From Gilliamella sp. ESL0441 (GTDB taxonomy: Bacteria; Pseudomonadota; Gammaproteobacteria; Enterobacterales; Orbaceae): a stretch of DNA of 64,000 nt. A program made the translations under genes and the position numbers. Positions 29,809-39,320 of the stretch are shown here, piece by piece. The DNA lies in assembly GCF_019469185.1 (NCBI RefSeq), contig NZ_CP048264.1, positions 992,001 through 1,056,000 on the forward strand, written 5' to 3'. How positions within the stretch are numbered: the first letter of the stretch is position 1; the number at the start of each line of letters is the position of its first letter. The notes under the pieces are model-generated. The model was not told where the DNA came from and made no database searches. It saw only the letters and a program-made list of their open reading frames with translations.

Positions 29809-31209
29809 ATGTGGAATAAACAGAAGTTAAATACTTATCAAGGCGCACTTTTTAATAAAGTAAGTCAACTGATTGAATATTATATTGAGCAAGGTGTATT
29901 GATTGCTGGCGAACAATTACCATCAGAACGTGAGCTTGCTAACATTCTAGATATCAATCGAACAACCGTTGTTCGAGCTTTGGATAATCTTTCTGAACGA
30001 GGACTTTTAATCCGCAGGCAAGGAAGTGGAACATTTGTTAATGATAAAAAATGGGGTGTACAGGCGCATACGGCAATAAATTGGCGTTTACCTGCTCGTT
30101 TTTACCAAAATAAACAATCTCGTTATCAACAAAAAATCGAACTAATACGACGTCAGCAAACTAACATCATCGATCTTGCTAATGGGGACTTACCCACAAT
30201 TTGGATGCCCAAATTGTTATTACCCAATATCAGCTCGGATGAGCTTATCATGCATGAAAAAAATAGTGACCAATTACAGTTAGGTTTGCCAGCACTAAAA
30301 ACGCAAATAGCCAATTATATGCAACAACGTTTTGCTATGTCGGTAGATACATCTCAGATACTCATTACATCAGGTACACAGCAATCACTATTTTTAATTA
30401 CTCAGGGATTACTTAAACCGGGCGATGCAATTGCTATCGAATCGCCTTCTTATTTTTACTCTTTGCCGCTTTTCCAAGCAGCGGGGTTACGATTATATGG
30501 TATTGAGTGTGATAATGAAGGTATTACCCTAGATAGTTTAAGTAAAGTCGTTAGTCAGCACCCCATAAAATGGCTGTTTCTCAATCCCATCTTTCAAAAT
30601 CCATTAGGTTTTGTGATGAGTGATAAACGCAAAAAAGCGATATTAGCGTTCTGTCGCTCGCAATGTATTGGAATTGTTGAAGATGATGCATATAGTGGTT
30701 TAGGATTTAAATCTCAATTATCCATTTCACCGATTAAAAAGTTTGACCATCATAATCAAGTCATCTATTTAGGATCGCTTTCTAAATATATTGGTCGAAA
30801 TATACGGGTGGGGTGGATGATAGCGCCTCGTCATATTATTGAAAATCTAGCGGATATTCGTCAACATATCGATTCAGGATTAAGTATTTTGCCGCAATTA
30901 CTTGCAGAAGAGTATTTGAAAAATCATTATGTTACTCATCAACATTTTTTAACTGAACAACTCAATCTTAAAGCGAATCAATTAATGAAATGGCTCAATG
31001 ATTATTTTGGTCATTCATTAAATTATCAAAAACCCTTAGGTGGATTTCATTTATATGCGCAATTATCTGTCCAATCCTCACAACAAGAAATCGCTATCTT
31101 AAATCAATTGCTTGCACAAAATATTATCGTATCACAAGGGAGTGATTATGGTGATAGGTTAGGGTGGATACGTTTAAGCTATGGACATTTTAATCAGAAT
31201 TTGGTTTGA
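29809..31209 (+). CDS. pdxR: MocR/PdxR-type GntR-aminotransferase regulator
   Basis: A 466-residue fusion of a GntR winged helix (residues ~10-80: LIAGEQLPSERELANILDINRTTVVRAL, RRQGSGTFV) to an aminotransferase-like domain (LITSGTQQSLFLITQGLL, NPIFQNPLGFVMS, EDDAYSG, PLP lysine in LGSLSKYIGRNIRVGW). PdxR proteins of this type sense PLP and activate pdxST. Divergent placement 144 bases from pdxS supports that role. The next gene, a NiaP-like transporter, overlaps or directly follows its stop and could belong to the same regulon. Confidence 0.88.
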   Translation: MWNKQKLNTYQGALFNKVSQLIEYYIEQGVLIAGEQLPSERELANILDINRTTVVRALDNLSERGLLIRRQGSGTFVNDKKWGVQAHTAINWRLPARFYQNKQSRYQQKIELIRRQQTNIIDLANGDLPTIWMPKLLLPNISSDELIMHEKNSDQLQLGLPALKTQIANYMQQRFAMSVDTSQILITSGTQQSLFLITQGLLKPGDAIAIESPSYFYSLPLFQAAGLRLYGIECDNEGITLDSLSKVVSQHPIKWLFLNPIFQNPLGFVMSDKRKKAILAFCRSQCIGIVEDDAYSGLGFKSQLSISPIKKFDHHNQVIYLGSLSKYIGRNIRVGWMIAPRHIIENLADIRQHIDSGLSILPQLLAEEYLKNHYVTHQHFLTEQLNLKANQLMKWLNDYFGHSLNYQKPLGGFHLYAQLSVQSSQQEIAILNQLLAQNIIVSQGSDYGDRLGWIRLSYGHFNQNLV

Positions 31210-31241
31210 TCTTCAAACATGAATTTCATTTAATTAACGTT

Positions 31242-32462
31242 ATGCAACATTCAACTAAACTTTCAATGTCAACGAAAAAACTTTTAATCATTGCCGGTAC
31301 AGGCTGGCTGTTTGATGCGATGGATGTCGGTTTACTGTCCTTTATACTTGCCGCCTTAAAACAAGATTGGGGGTTAAGCCCTGAACAACTTAGCTTAATT
31401 GGTAGTGTCAATTCTATCGGTATGGCGATAGGTGCCTTTCTGTTTGGAATCTATGCGGATAAAAAAGGGCGTAAATCTGCATTTTTATTTACTTTATTAA
31501 TGTTTAGTATTGCCAGCGGATTAAGTGCTTTTGCTTGGGGACTGGCAAGTCTACTTATTTTACGTTTTTTTATAGGTATGGGATTAGGCGGTGAATTACC
31601 GGTTGCTTCTACTTTAGTAAGCGAAAGTGTCGAGCCGGAACACCGAGGACGAATTGTCGTACTACTTGAAAGTTTTTGGGCTGTCGGTTGGATTTTAGCT
31701 GCTTTAATCGCTTATTTTCTTATTCCTATTCCGGCAATAGGTTGGCGAGGAGCGATGATTATATGCGCTATCCCTGCGTTTTATGCGCTTTACTTACGTT
31801 TTAACTTACCCGATTCATCGGCTTTTAATAGTTTGAATGCAAAATTTAAAAAAGATTCAGTGATTAAAAAAATTAATTCATTACTCACTTCAGAGTTTCG
31901 CCGTTCGACCATCATGTTATGGATAGTATGGTTTTGTGTGGTTTTTTCTTATTATGGCATGTTTTTATGGTTACCGAGTGTCATGATGATAAAAGGATTT
32001 TCCATGATAAAAAGCTTCCAATATATTTTAATTATGACATTTGCTCAGTTACCGGGGTATTTTTCGGTTGCTTGGTTGATCGAACGAGTAGGGCGTAAAT
32101 GGGTGCTAATCACCTATTTATTAGGTACATTAATTAGTGCCTATTTATTTGGTGAGGCTGAATCTGTTAATCATTTACTCGTGTATGGTGCATTTTTATC
32201 ATTCTTCAATTTAGGCGCTTGGGGCGCTATGTACGCTTATACTCCAGAGCAGTATTCTACTAATATTCGTGCAACAGGTTCAGGTATTGCCGCTTCGGTT
32301 GGACGAATAGGGGGAATATTAGGCCCTCTCATGGTTGGTTTTTTAATGGCTAAAGATATTCGTTTAAGTATGATTTTTGGGATATTTAGCTTATCTATTT
32401 TAATAGCAATAATGGCGATTGTCCTATTAGGTAAAGAAACAAAGCAAACACCATTAACCTAA
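31242..32462 (+). CDS. niaP: NiaP-like MFS transporter
   Basis: About 406 residues and twelve hydrophobic segments of the major facilitator superfamily. It shows GWLFDAMDVGLLSFILAAL, the loop GIYADKKGRKSAF, GMGLGGELPVASTLVSE and FGKETKQT-like closing residues, closely following niacin transporter NiaP (B. subtilis YceI). Start: ATG 31242 gives the N-terminal length of NiaP; the longer TTG start at 31206 would overlap pdxR. Position after pdxR makes uptake of a B6 vitamer or niacin possible; the choice between them is open. Confidence 0.8.
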   Translation: MQHSTKLSMSTKKLLIIAGTGWLFDAMDVGLLSFILAALKQDWGLSPEQLSLIGSVNSIGMAIGAFLFGIYADKKGRKSAFLFTLLMFSIASGLSAFAWGLASLLILRFFIGMGLGGELPVASTLVSESVEPEHRGRIVVLLESFWAVGWILAALIAYFLIPIPAIGWRGAMIICAIPAFYALYLRFNLPDSSAFNSLNAKFKKDSVIKKINSLLTSEFRRSTIMLWIVWFCVVFSYYGMFLWLPSVMMIKGFSMIKSFQYILIMTFAQLPGYFSVAWLIERVGRKWVLITYLLGTLISAYLFGEAESVNHLLVYGAFLSFFNLGAWGAMYAYTPEQYSTNIRATGSGIAASVGRIGGILGPLMVGFLMAKDIRLSMIFGIFSLSILIAIMAIVLLGKETKQTPLT

Positions 32463-32719
32463 CTTTTTCCTAAAATGTGAGTTGTATAAATTCAGCGTTG
32501 ACCTATACTAGTAAAGTCATTCGGTCGCTTCATGTGATGAACATGAAGCGATAACACTCAATTTAACTTTAACATTGTTATCGTTCTCAAATCTTTTCGT
32601 TTTTTATATATCATTGTTTAGTGATTAAAGGGTTTAATATCATTTAAACGTTTTCATTCAAAATGATGAGTATTGCAGTTATTAAAATTATCGATTTAAC
32701 TAATCATTAGGAGGTCATT

Positions 32720-32983
32720 TTGTATCTTTCAGCAAAAGCTTTCCATTATCTGGGTATTATTGCGACCATTGCGTCACTGGGTATGTACATTTCTTATATT
32801 CCACAAATCATTGATAATTTACATGGAATGAAATCGAATCCTACTCAGCCATTAGCGGCAGCAATCAACTGTTCATTATGGGTCAGTTATGGTCTTTTGC
32901 GTGAGAAAAAAGATTGGCCTATTGCAATAGCCAATTCACCTGGGGTAATTTTTGGCTTAATCGCCTTTTTTACTGCCCTATAA
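32720..32983 (+). CDS. SemiSWEET sugar transporter
   Basis: 87 residues with three hydrophobic helices, one half of a eukaryotic SWEET. The PQ-loop motif is in SYIPQIIDN on helix 1 and the Asn-containing motif in AAAINCSLWVSYGLL on helix 2-3, both at the usual places. SemiSWEETs dimerise and move small sugars down a gradient. The start is TTG at 32720, with a near-perfect AGGAGG 5-6 bases upstream. It is monocistronic. Sugar specificity cannot be read from the sequence. Confidence 0.88.
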   Translation: MYLSAKAFHYLGIIATIASLGMYISYIPQIIDNLHGMKSNPTQPLAAAINCSLWVSYGLLREKKDWPIAIANSPGVIFGLIAFFTAL

Positions 32984-33442
32984 TTGAAAATTAAAAGCAG
33001 AAGTGTTTGCTTCTGCAAAATTATCCGTAATACCACTTTGTGCTTATTTAATCCATCTTAATTTCGCCTAATTTTAACAAATTAACACTTGATTTTTTCT
33101 TTAAAATAATATCATTTTTAAGGTCGTTTATTATTTAATCTTGAAAATAAATTATTTATAATCAATACAATAGAAAGTTATCAACAGGTTTGTTAAATAC
33201 TTATCAAATAGTACAGTGCATAATTTTTTTGTTACCCACAACTCAACAAGCCCCCTTATTTAATTGTTGCCATCAGTTTGATGCCTTTTTTACATAATTT
33301 TAGATTTAGCAATTGAGATTGTTTATTACAAAATCTATTAAAATAAGAATATTGTATTTACTGCTATTATTATTCAATATATAGTCATAATCTGTTAGAT
33401 TATTTAAGTTTATTATTTAGAAAGGTATTGATAAGGAAAGAT
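32984..33442. other. Intergenic region after SemiSWEET gene
   Basis: 459 bases, very AT-rich. A 7-bp stem-loop (GCAGAAG / CTTCTGC, 32997-33016) without a T-tract lies just after the SemiSWEET gene. The remainder probably carries the promoter of the DUF1161 gene. No further gene seen. Confidence 0.45.
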
Positions 33443-33778
33443 ATGAAAAAACTCGTCTCTGTTTTGTTGATATGTTTGCCAACATTTGCGCAGGCATCAA
33501 ATTGTGACTCTATTTGTACCAATATTGCTGAAAAAATCGAAAATAATGGTGTAAAAACATCTGACTATATTTTAAAAATTTCACCCACTGATATTGCTGA
33601 TCAAGTTGAAGGCAAAATTGTTGGATCCTGTGATACTGGCAAGAAAAAAATTATTTATCTTCGTTTAAATAATCAAACAGAGAATTTTTCAGATTTACCA
33701 TCAGAATTAGATTCTGGGGTTATTGAGTGTAAAAAGCAAGATGATTTGAAGCAAAGTTCTGAAACTGAAATAGATTGA
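33443..33778 (+). CDS. DUF1161-like small periplasmic protein
   Basis: 111 residues. Signal peptide MKKLVSVLLICLPTFAQAS, then a mature domain with three or four cysteines (NCDSICTNI, GSCDTG, IECKK). The stretch CDSICTNIAEKIENNGV followed by VEGKIVGSCDTGKKKIIYLR agrees with DUF1161, a family of small exported proteins of unknown role. AAGGAAAG lies just before the ATG at 33443. It is monocistronic. Confidence 0.72.
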   Translation: MKKLVSVLLICLPTFAQASNCDSICTNIAEKIENNGVKTSDYILKISPTDIADQVEGKIVGSCDTGKKKIIYLRLNNQTENFSDLPSELDSGVIECKKQDDLKQSSETEID

Positions 33779-33993
33779 AAAAGCTGGATAAACGCTATCT
33801 AATCGAAAGTCAATTTTGCAAAAAAATAGTTAACTTAATTTAATACTCGTCATTATGTCGAATTGACAAACGTGAATAATTTATTCGTAATGGAATTAGT
33901 ATTTGCAGTGAATTAGAGAATATCATTGATATAAAACAGACTTAAGCATTATCTCTTCTATTAGCAAAAATAGAAGAGATAATTATTATCGTA

Positions 33994-34986
33994 TTATAGT
34001 AGATTGGTGTAATTTTGATGCGTTATATCGTTCCAAACACTTGCTTGTACTTGTCCAATATGTTTTTGTTGTAAAAGTAGCATCGCTAAACGTGATTGAC
34101 CAATTCCACCACCTATAGTTTGAAGTAGATCACCATCCACTAAAGCTTTATGCCACGCATATTGTAAACGGTCTTCATCATTGGTTGCTTTTAATTGGCG
34201 CTTCAACGCTTCTGGATTAACTCGAATACCCATTGACGAAATTTCAAATGCGCTATTTAAAATTGGATTCCAAACTAAAATATCGCCATTTAAACCTTTT
34301 GAACCCATATCATTGTCACTGCTCCAATCATCATAGTCTGGTGCACGTACGTCGTGTTTTTCATTATTAGATAAATCACCACCGATACCGATTAAGAACA
34401 CAGCGCCAAGCTCTTTTGTGATGGCATTTTCACGCTCTTTAGGTGATAGATTAGGATAACGTTTTAATAATTGTTCGCTGTCGATAAAGGTGATTGATTC
34501 GGGTAAAAATCGAGATAGATGATATTTATCCGATACGGCACTTTCTGTCGCTTTTATTGCAGTATAAATCTGTTCAACCGTTTGTTTTAAATACCCTAAA
34601 TTACGATCTTCTGGTCGCATTACTTTTTCCCAATCCCATTGATCAACATAAACTGAGTGGATAGGGGAGAGTTGATCTTCGTCGGGACGTAATGCTTTCA
34701 TATTCGTATACAAACCTTCGCCGACAGGAAAATGATGCATACTTAATATTTTTCGTTTCCATTTAGCCAGCGAATGAACGACTTCAAATTGGGATTGAGG
34801 AATAGCTTTAACTTTGACTTGAACGGCTTTTTCAGTTCCCGATAAATTGTCTTGAATCCCATCACCTACTTGACTTAATATAGGGGCTTGCACTTCAATA
34901 AGTGATAAGTTTTTTGCCAATTGTTCAGCAAAAAAATGTTTTACAAAACTGATACGTTGTTGTTGTTCTTTAAATGATATCGTCAT
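33994..34986 (-). CDS. asnA: Aspartate-ammonia ligase (asparagine synthetase A)
   Basis: Makes asparagine from aspartate, ammonia and ATP. The 330-residue enzyme is class II tRNA-synthetase-like: [24 protein letters not shown] at the N-terminus, [30 protein letters not shown], and [29 protein letters not shown] at the C-terminus. Length and motifs are standard. It uses free ammonia, which would couple well with an ammonia-releasing allantoate pathway further along (inference). Confidence 0.97.
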   Translation of the reverse strand: MTISFKEQQQRISFVKHFFAEQLAKNLSLIEVQAPILSQVGDGIQDNLSGTEKAVQVKVKAIPQSQFEVVHSLAKWKRKILSMHHFPVGEGLYTNMKALRPDEDQLSPIHSVYVDQWDWEKVMRPEDRNLGYLKQTVEQIYTAIKATESAVSDKYHLSRFLPESITFIDSEQLLKRYPNLSPKERENAITKELGAVFLIGIGGDLSNNEKHDVRAPDYDDWSSDNDMGSKGLNGDILVWNPILNSAFEISSMGIRVNPEALKRQLKATNDEDRLQYAWHKALVDGDLLQTIGGGIGQSRLAMLLLQQKHIGQVQASVWNDITHQNYTNLL

Positions 34987-35225
34987 GTTTACTCTTCAAT
35001 TATTAGTTAATCCAGATAGCTAAATTAAACTAGAAATCAGAAATATGCAAGTTTGAACAGATAGACACTTTTTCAAAAGTGCTAGTCAAAATAGTTGAAT
35101 GGTTTTAATTTGTGCTTTTATGGATGATGGCACCCGATATAAAATATTAAAACTAAAATCAAATCAAGCAATAATAAGAATATCAGGTGATTTTCAGTTA
35201 CATAGCAAAAAGATAATTGGCTTGA

Positions 35226-35639
35226 TTATTGATTAAAATAGGTAGTCATAATATTCGCTAAATTTGGTTTTTGCCATTTCGCGATCAGCACAAATTTAGG
35301 CACTTTAAATGGATATCGTTTATTTTCAGAAGTCGTAAATTCGAAATGGTTGTTAATCCAACCTTTTTTGAATTTTAAATTTGAAATTGATGTCATGGGT
35401 ATTCGAATAACATTATTCGTTAAATCACCTGTGAGAGTTAAACCAACTAAAATAATTTCATTGGAATCAAAATAAATAAGGAAATGTTTAATATCTAAAG
35501 CAGCTAATCCCTGATAAAGTGCAAATTTCCATAATTTTGGGTGGATACAACCATAAATTACTGATGAGCTGTTAAAATCGGGTAATTCAAATTTTTCAAA
35601 TAATTTGTTTATGTTTTCTAACTTTAATCCTTCATTCAC
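35226..35639 (-). CDS. Hypothetical protein, PH-domain-like
   Basis: 137 residues without signal peptide. Alternating strands (FLIYFDSNEIILVGLT, NNVIRIPMTSISNLKFKKG, HFEFTTSENKRYPFKVP) followed by a C-terminal helix suggest a bacterial PH-like fold of the kind used in small cytoplasmic proteins. I do not recognise a named family. It ends a patch that contains a truncated gene and a frameshifted remnant on the same strand, so it may be the surviving member of a small decayed cluster. Confidence 0.55.
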   Translation of the reverse strand: MNEGLKLENINKLFEKFELPDFNSSSVIYGCIHPKLWKFALYQGLAALDIKHFLIYFDSNEIILVGLTLTGDLTNNVIRIPMTSISNLKFKKGWINNHFEFTTSENKRYPFKVPKFVLIAKWQKPNLANIMTTYFNQ

Positions 35640-35689
35640 GTTAATACTCCCCTGCGTGTAAAATTTGTTTTTAGTTTTTATCCAGAATA

Positions 35690-35962
35690 TTATTTTAATA
35701 AAATTTTAACCATTTCGCCAAGATATTGCGCTATTTGTTTGTCGGATTTGTTTTCTATCGGCGAGTATAAATGACTGTGCGCTTCCAGCTCTTGTTTCAT
35801 GATGTTAAGGCATTTTTTTATGATTAACGCCCAAAAACTATTACTTCGTCCATCAAGCAGATGATAAAAAATACTATCGCCATAATTGATTAAGTTATCC
35901 CATAATGCTATTTGTATTTGGCTCTTCACGCCGCCGATAGACGTAAAATCTATCATTGCCAA
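35690..35962 (-). CDS. Hypothetical protein, probably 5'-truncated
   Basis: 90 residues from the ATG at 35962, unrecognised, mostly helical (IQIALWDNLINYG, SFWALIIKKCLNIMKQEL). The same frame stays open upstream to 36052 and reads as plausible protein (including DCKFWLIECD and NNHVGYVLDFLAM), but has no ATG there. That suggests the gene has lost its 5' end, or starts at an alternative codon. It is 50 bases from the following PH-like gene on the same strand. Confidence 0.4.
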   Translation of the reverse strand: MAMIDFTSIGGVKSQIQIALWDNLINYGDSIFYHLLDGRSNSFWALIIKKCLNIMKQELEAHSHLYSPIENKSDKQIAQYLGEMVKILLK

Positions 35963-36074
35963 AAAATCTAAAACATAACCTACATGGTTGTTAGAACAAT
36001 TGGTATCACACTCTATTAACCAAAATTTGCAATCATTAAAAGGTGAGTTTAATTAATGTTTTCATTGCATACTT

Positions 36075-36334
36075 CTAAGGTTTAATTAGTAAATAGGCTA
36101 AGGGTTCATGATATAATTCACCATCATCGCCTTTTATAAAAGTTATGGTATCAGGGTACGTTTTATTGGGTAGATAAACGGAATTTCTACCATATCTATT
36201 CCACTGTTTTATCTATTTTGTGTTACTGCAAATAAATAACTTATTGCTGTTTTAGGGTTAAGATTTTCTGGTAAAGCGTGAAAAATTTTGTATTTGAAGC
36301 GTCGATAATTTAGGGTTTTATTTCCAAATTTAAG
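36075..36334 (-). pseudogene. Frameshifted remnant of an unidentified gene
   Basis: Two adjoining minus-strand frames together look like one protein. Codons from 36334 to a stop at 36209-36211 read 41 residues including YKIFHALPENLNPKTAISY. A second frame from 36209 to the stop at 36075-36077 reads 44 residues, including WNRYGRNSVYLPNKTYPD and ELYHEPLAYLLIKP. The switch falls at about 36210, as expected from one frameshift. No start codon is present upstream. I do not recognise the family. Confidence 0.5.
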
Positions 36335-36346
36335 TTACTTAATTTA

Positions 36347-37079
36347 TAACATAAAAAACTTTACCATTTTTAATATTTAATAATGATAATCAAAACTGAA
36401 CATAAAATCACTCTTTTTGGTTCATTTTGTGATAAATTTTTTTAATGCTATTAGCAAAATTACTAATTAAAAATAATTAGTTATCATAAAAATTTTGTGA
36501 TTATTCCTGTATCTCAACTCCCATTCAGTGTTTTTGATTTTCTGTCATAATGACAATAATCTGGCGACAATAAATCCGGTTATTTATATGCCTAATGTAA
36601 ATTATTCTTAGAAGCAATTTAAACAACCCTATTGTCATTTATTTCAATTCTATCCCCATGTTTTCAAATTAAATTTCCCTATCTGAGTTAAATTACATAA
36701 AATATTCATCACAAATCCAATAAAGTGATGGCATAGCGTTGTTTACGAATATGCAAATCGTTAAGACTAATTAACCAATGGTGGGCTGCTTTGTAATGAT
36801 TTAAAATAAGAAATCAGTAAGAAAGTTGCCAAAAGACATTGCAATTCAAAATTCTTTATAAACCGTTTTTTAAATAGAGAATATTATCATGTCGTGATTT
36901 AAGCGTTTAAAATATAATCGCCAAAAAATACAATAAAATCATGAAAATAGAGCATAATGGCGATTGATTGCATTTTAAGTGGCAAAATAAATTAGTTTGT
37001 AGTCATTGAAAATTTGAAAAGTGATATTTAATTTGTTAATTTATTGTTTTTAAAAATTTTAATTTAAAGGAAATAATTC
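36347..37079. other. Long AT-rich gene-free stretch
   Basis: More than 700 bases with no ORF that looks coding. It ends at the ribosome binding site (AAAGGAAA) of the gene at 37080. It may hold more decayed sequence, but nothing I can name. Confidence 0.45.
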
Positions 37080-37784
37080 ATGAAAAAAGTCGTTTTACTC
37101 ACCATTCTTGCTTGTATTGGTTTTAATGTCTCAGCAAATGAAAATGCAAAAAGGATTATTGAATATTTAATTAAGGATGATATATCTGTATTCCGAGCAA
37201 ATGGAAAATCAGGCTTCATGGATGAAATCCCAACTGTTAATTCAGCACAGCTAATAAAAGAATATAGTGATAATCAGTATAAATATGAAAAAAAATACGA
37301 TAAGAACTTGGTCAATATCAAAACAGTCGCATCAGGTGTAAAAACAAATTTGAGTGGCGATCCCTATGTAGTGGCAAATGGTAAAAATAAATTTGAATAT
37401 GTGTCTCTCGAACTAAAAAATAAAGATGATGCCATGAATATCAACAAAGGAACTAAGCTTGATATGATTTGTCTTGGTACTAAAATCAATGTTATTTTTC
37501 CTTCGTTGAAAAGTTGCGTGACTGCTGATAGCTATTTTGACAAATTCCTCAAATCAGTAATGAGCGATTTAAATAAATTAGATATAAATGATAAACCATC
37601 GAATAAACTTGAAGCTGTTTATTTAGCAATGTGGGCGTTTGATAAGCAAAAACCTAATACATTAGATAACTATAAATCCGCTAATGATTTAGTTAAAAAT
37701 GAGGCTGATTTCATCGAAATTATGACAATGGCACAGAGTAAAATGAAAGACGGTGCTAAAAATTTTACATTACCAAAACCATAA
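37080..37784 (+). CDS. Periplasmic protein with tRNA_anti-like (OB-fold) domain
   Basis: 234 residues. Signal peptide MKKVVLLTILACIGFNVSAN. The middle (KYDKNLVNIKTVASGVKTNLSGDPYVVANG..KGTKLDMICLGTKINVIFPSLKSC) follows the pattern of the tRNA_anti-like OB-fold found in small exported proteins, with two cysteines that may pair (MICLG, KSCVT). The C-terminal ~80 residues are helical. Function unknown. It ends at a strong terminator, with CRISPR array 1 some 440 bases downstream. Confidence 0.6.
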   Translation: MKKVVLLTILACIGFNVSANENAKRIIEYLIKDDISVFRANGKSGFMDEIPTVNSAQLIKEYSDNQYKYEKKYDKNLVNIKTVASGVKTNLSGDPYVVANGKNKFEYVSLELKNKDDAMNINKGTKLDMICLGTKINVIFPSLKSCVTADSYFDKFLKSVMSDLNKLDINDKPSNKLEAVYLAMWAFDKQKPNTLDNYKSANDLVKNEADFIEIMTMAQSKMKDGAKNFTLPKP

Positions 37785-37786
37785 TA

Positions 37787-37809
37787 AAGCCCTTTTAGGG
37801 CTTTTTTTC
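37787..37809 (+). terminator. Rho-independent terminator
   Basis: AAAGCCC / GGGCTTT stem with a TTTTA-type loop and a run of seven T, immediately after the stop of the preceding gene. Confidence 0.88.
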
Positions 37810-38190
37810 TATGCTAGTTGTATGCTCTCAAAACAAACCCAGCAATAAATCTAAACAATATCATGTAGAATAATAGAATATTAAAATGAACTAGACTAAA
37901 CGATATTTTTCACTTAAATGATGTCAACAAATGAATTGGTATCAAACATGTACTGAAAAATATATAAGGTGCAAGAATATAAAAATGTGTAATGCACGCT
38001 AGTTTGTCATTAACCTTTAACCAATCGATTACAGACACATCATGATTCCCAATTGTTTGGTAGACAAAAAACTCACAAGAACGACTATCGTGCAAAATCC
38101 CTTATAAATCACATATAACATATTGATTAAATTATAAATTTAAGCTATTAATGCTCAATCCCCAGTTGCTTAAAAAAGAATTAAAAAAAT

Positions 38191-38245
38191 CGGTAGAATT
38201 TTTCACCTTCCTATTTTAATTATTAAACAATAAGTTATAATAAGT
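38191..38245 (+). promoter_or_regulatory. Leader of CRISPR array 1
   Basis: About 55 bases before the first repeat match, with few changes, the sequence before array 2 read on the other strand (60186-60240). Shared elements are CGGTAGAA, then CTATTTTAATTA and ACAAT.AGTTATAAT. In type I-E systems the leader lies on the side where new spacers enter and opposite the ATAAACCG end of the repeat, which fits. Confidence 0.7.
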
Positions 38246-38580
38246 ATGTTCCCTATATACATAGGGATAAACCGCGTGCTAAAAACGGGGAATCGGACGA
38301 TCTGAGTATGTTCCCTGTATACACAGGGATAAACCGACCCGTGTCTTGAGCGCAAAAAAAGTGCTTTAATGTTCCCTGTATACACAGGGATAAACCGATC
38401 GGTGAATGTATCAATGCATTTTCTATTATATGTTCCCTGTATACACAGGGATAAACCGCTGCTAAACTTGACCGTAGATTTTGCTACGGTGAGTTCCCTA
38501 TATACATAGGAATAAACTGGAATCGATATAAAACAATATATACGATATAATGTATTTCTTGTATACACAGGGATAAACAA
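38246..38580 (+). CRISPR. CRISPR array 1, type I-E-like repeats
   Basis: Six repeats start (at the G of GTTCCC) at 38248, 38310, 38371, 38432, 38493 and 38554, a 61-base period (62 once), so repeats are ~29 and spacers ~32 bases. The core stem is CCCTGT / ACAGGG, with the 3' handle ATAAACCG that is also found in E. coli type I-E repeats. Repeats 2-4 are identical; repeat 1 carries CCCTAT / ATAGGG instead, a compensated change. Repeats 5 and 6 are degenerate, marking the old (trailer) end. No cas gene is in the window, so any effector must lie elsewhere. Confidence 0.95.
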
Positions 38581-38637
38581 AAAACACATTAACATTATTT
38601 AAAGAAAGCGAAATTTATAATTCAGGAAAAGAATACA

Positions 38638-39279
38638 TTGAAGCTGCTTAAAAAACTTATAATTTGTATATCAGTATTTTTAATGATCGGATGCAATCAA
38701 GCCGAACAGCCACAAAGTTCTAAAATCATCAGTGGAAAACCTTTTGATATTAGACACCTCGATTTTTCCGTCCCTATCGATACCTTTTTGTCTGAGTTTA
38801 AGGGTAAATACTACAAAGAACCTTTAGGAAAAATGACATCTCCCGATGATGATGAGGTGATTGGTTATACTTATATTTTAGTTCGATTAGCTGATGAAAA
38901 TTTTTATTTCTACAAAGAAAACATTAAATTGGAAAGGATATTAATTATTACCGATTTAAACGGCACGATTTATTCTTATACGGGAGAAATAAAGTTACCT
39001 AAAAATGAGGTTAAACGTGCAATTGAAGATTTTCGACAAAAAAATAGCCAATATTTAGAGGATAACTTAAGAGGTGAGAAGTTAGATAAAGAGTTGGAGA
39101 AAAAATTTGATTCTTATTATTACTGCTATCACTTACCAGACCGATATTTAAGTACATATATTCAGATTAGCGGAACTGATTCAAATAAATTATTTGGCAT
39201 AATTGAGGGAGAAAATCCGATTGAGCCAAAAAATGAATCACTTAAAGAACTAACAAAAGCATATATGCGTAAAAATTAG
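38638..39279 (+). CDS. Lipoprotein in CRISPR-bounded cassette (copy 1)
   Basis: 213 residues. Signal LLKKLIICISVFL and lipobox MIGC (Cys19), then a soluble domain I do not recognise. The start is TTG with AGGAAAAG upstream; the ATG used or available in copy 2 is AAG here. The first ~85 residues are nearly identical to copy 2, then the two diverge (for example LPKNEVKRAIEDF against APTKWVKSAIEDF), and they converge again at NPIEPKNESLK. A conserved frame with a variable core would fit immunity or surface proteins under diversifying selection (inference). It lies between CRISPR repeats 38554 and 39400. Confidence 0.75.
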   Translation: MKLLKKLIICISVFLMIGCNQAEQPQSSKIISGKPFDIRHLDFSVPIDTFLSEFKGKYYKEPLGKMTSPDDDEVIGYTYILVRLADENFYFYKENIKLERILIITDLNGTIYSYTGEIKLPKNEVKRAIEDFRQKNSQYLEDNLRGEKLDKELEKKFDSYYYCYHLPDRYLSTYIQISGTDSNKLFGIIEGENPIEPKNESLKELTKAYMRKN

Positions 39280-39320
39280 TTTATAGTAAAACAGAGAAAA
39301 AAATTAGAAAGGTGAATACA

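Noticed and set aside
36379..36397. A Fur-box-like sequence (AATGATAATCA)
   Set aside because: Only a partial match in very AT-rich DNA and not near any gene start that would suggest iron control.
37910..38095. A 61-codon frame between the OB-fold gene and CRISPR array 1
   Set aside because: No ribosome binding site, no recognisable motif, and composition like the surrounding non-coding DNA.
38203..38595. A 130-codon minus-strand open frame across CRISPR array 1
   Set aside because: It only reads through the repeats on the non-coding strand, giving a periodic peptide with a recurring VYR or VYT segment. The array explains it fully.
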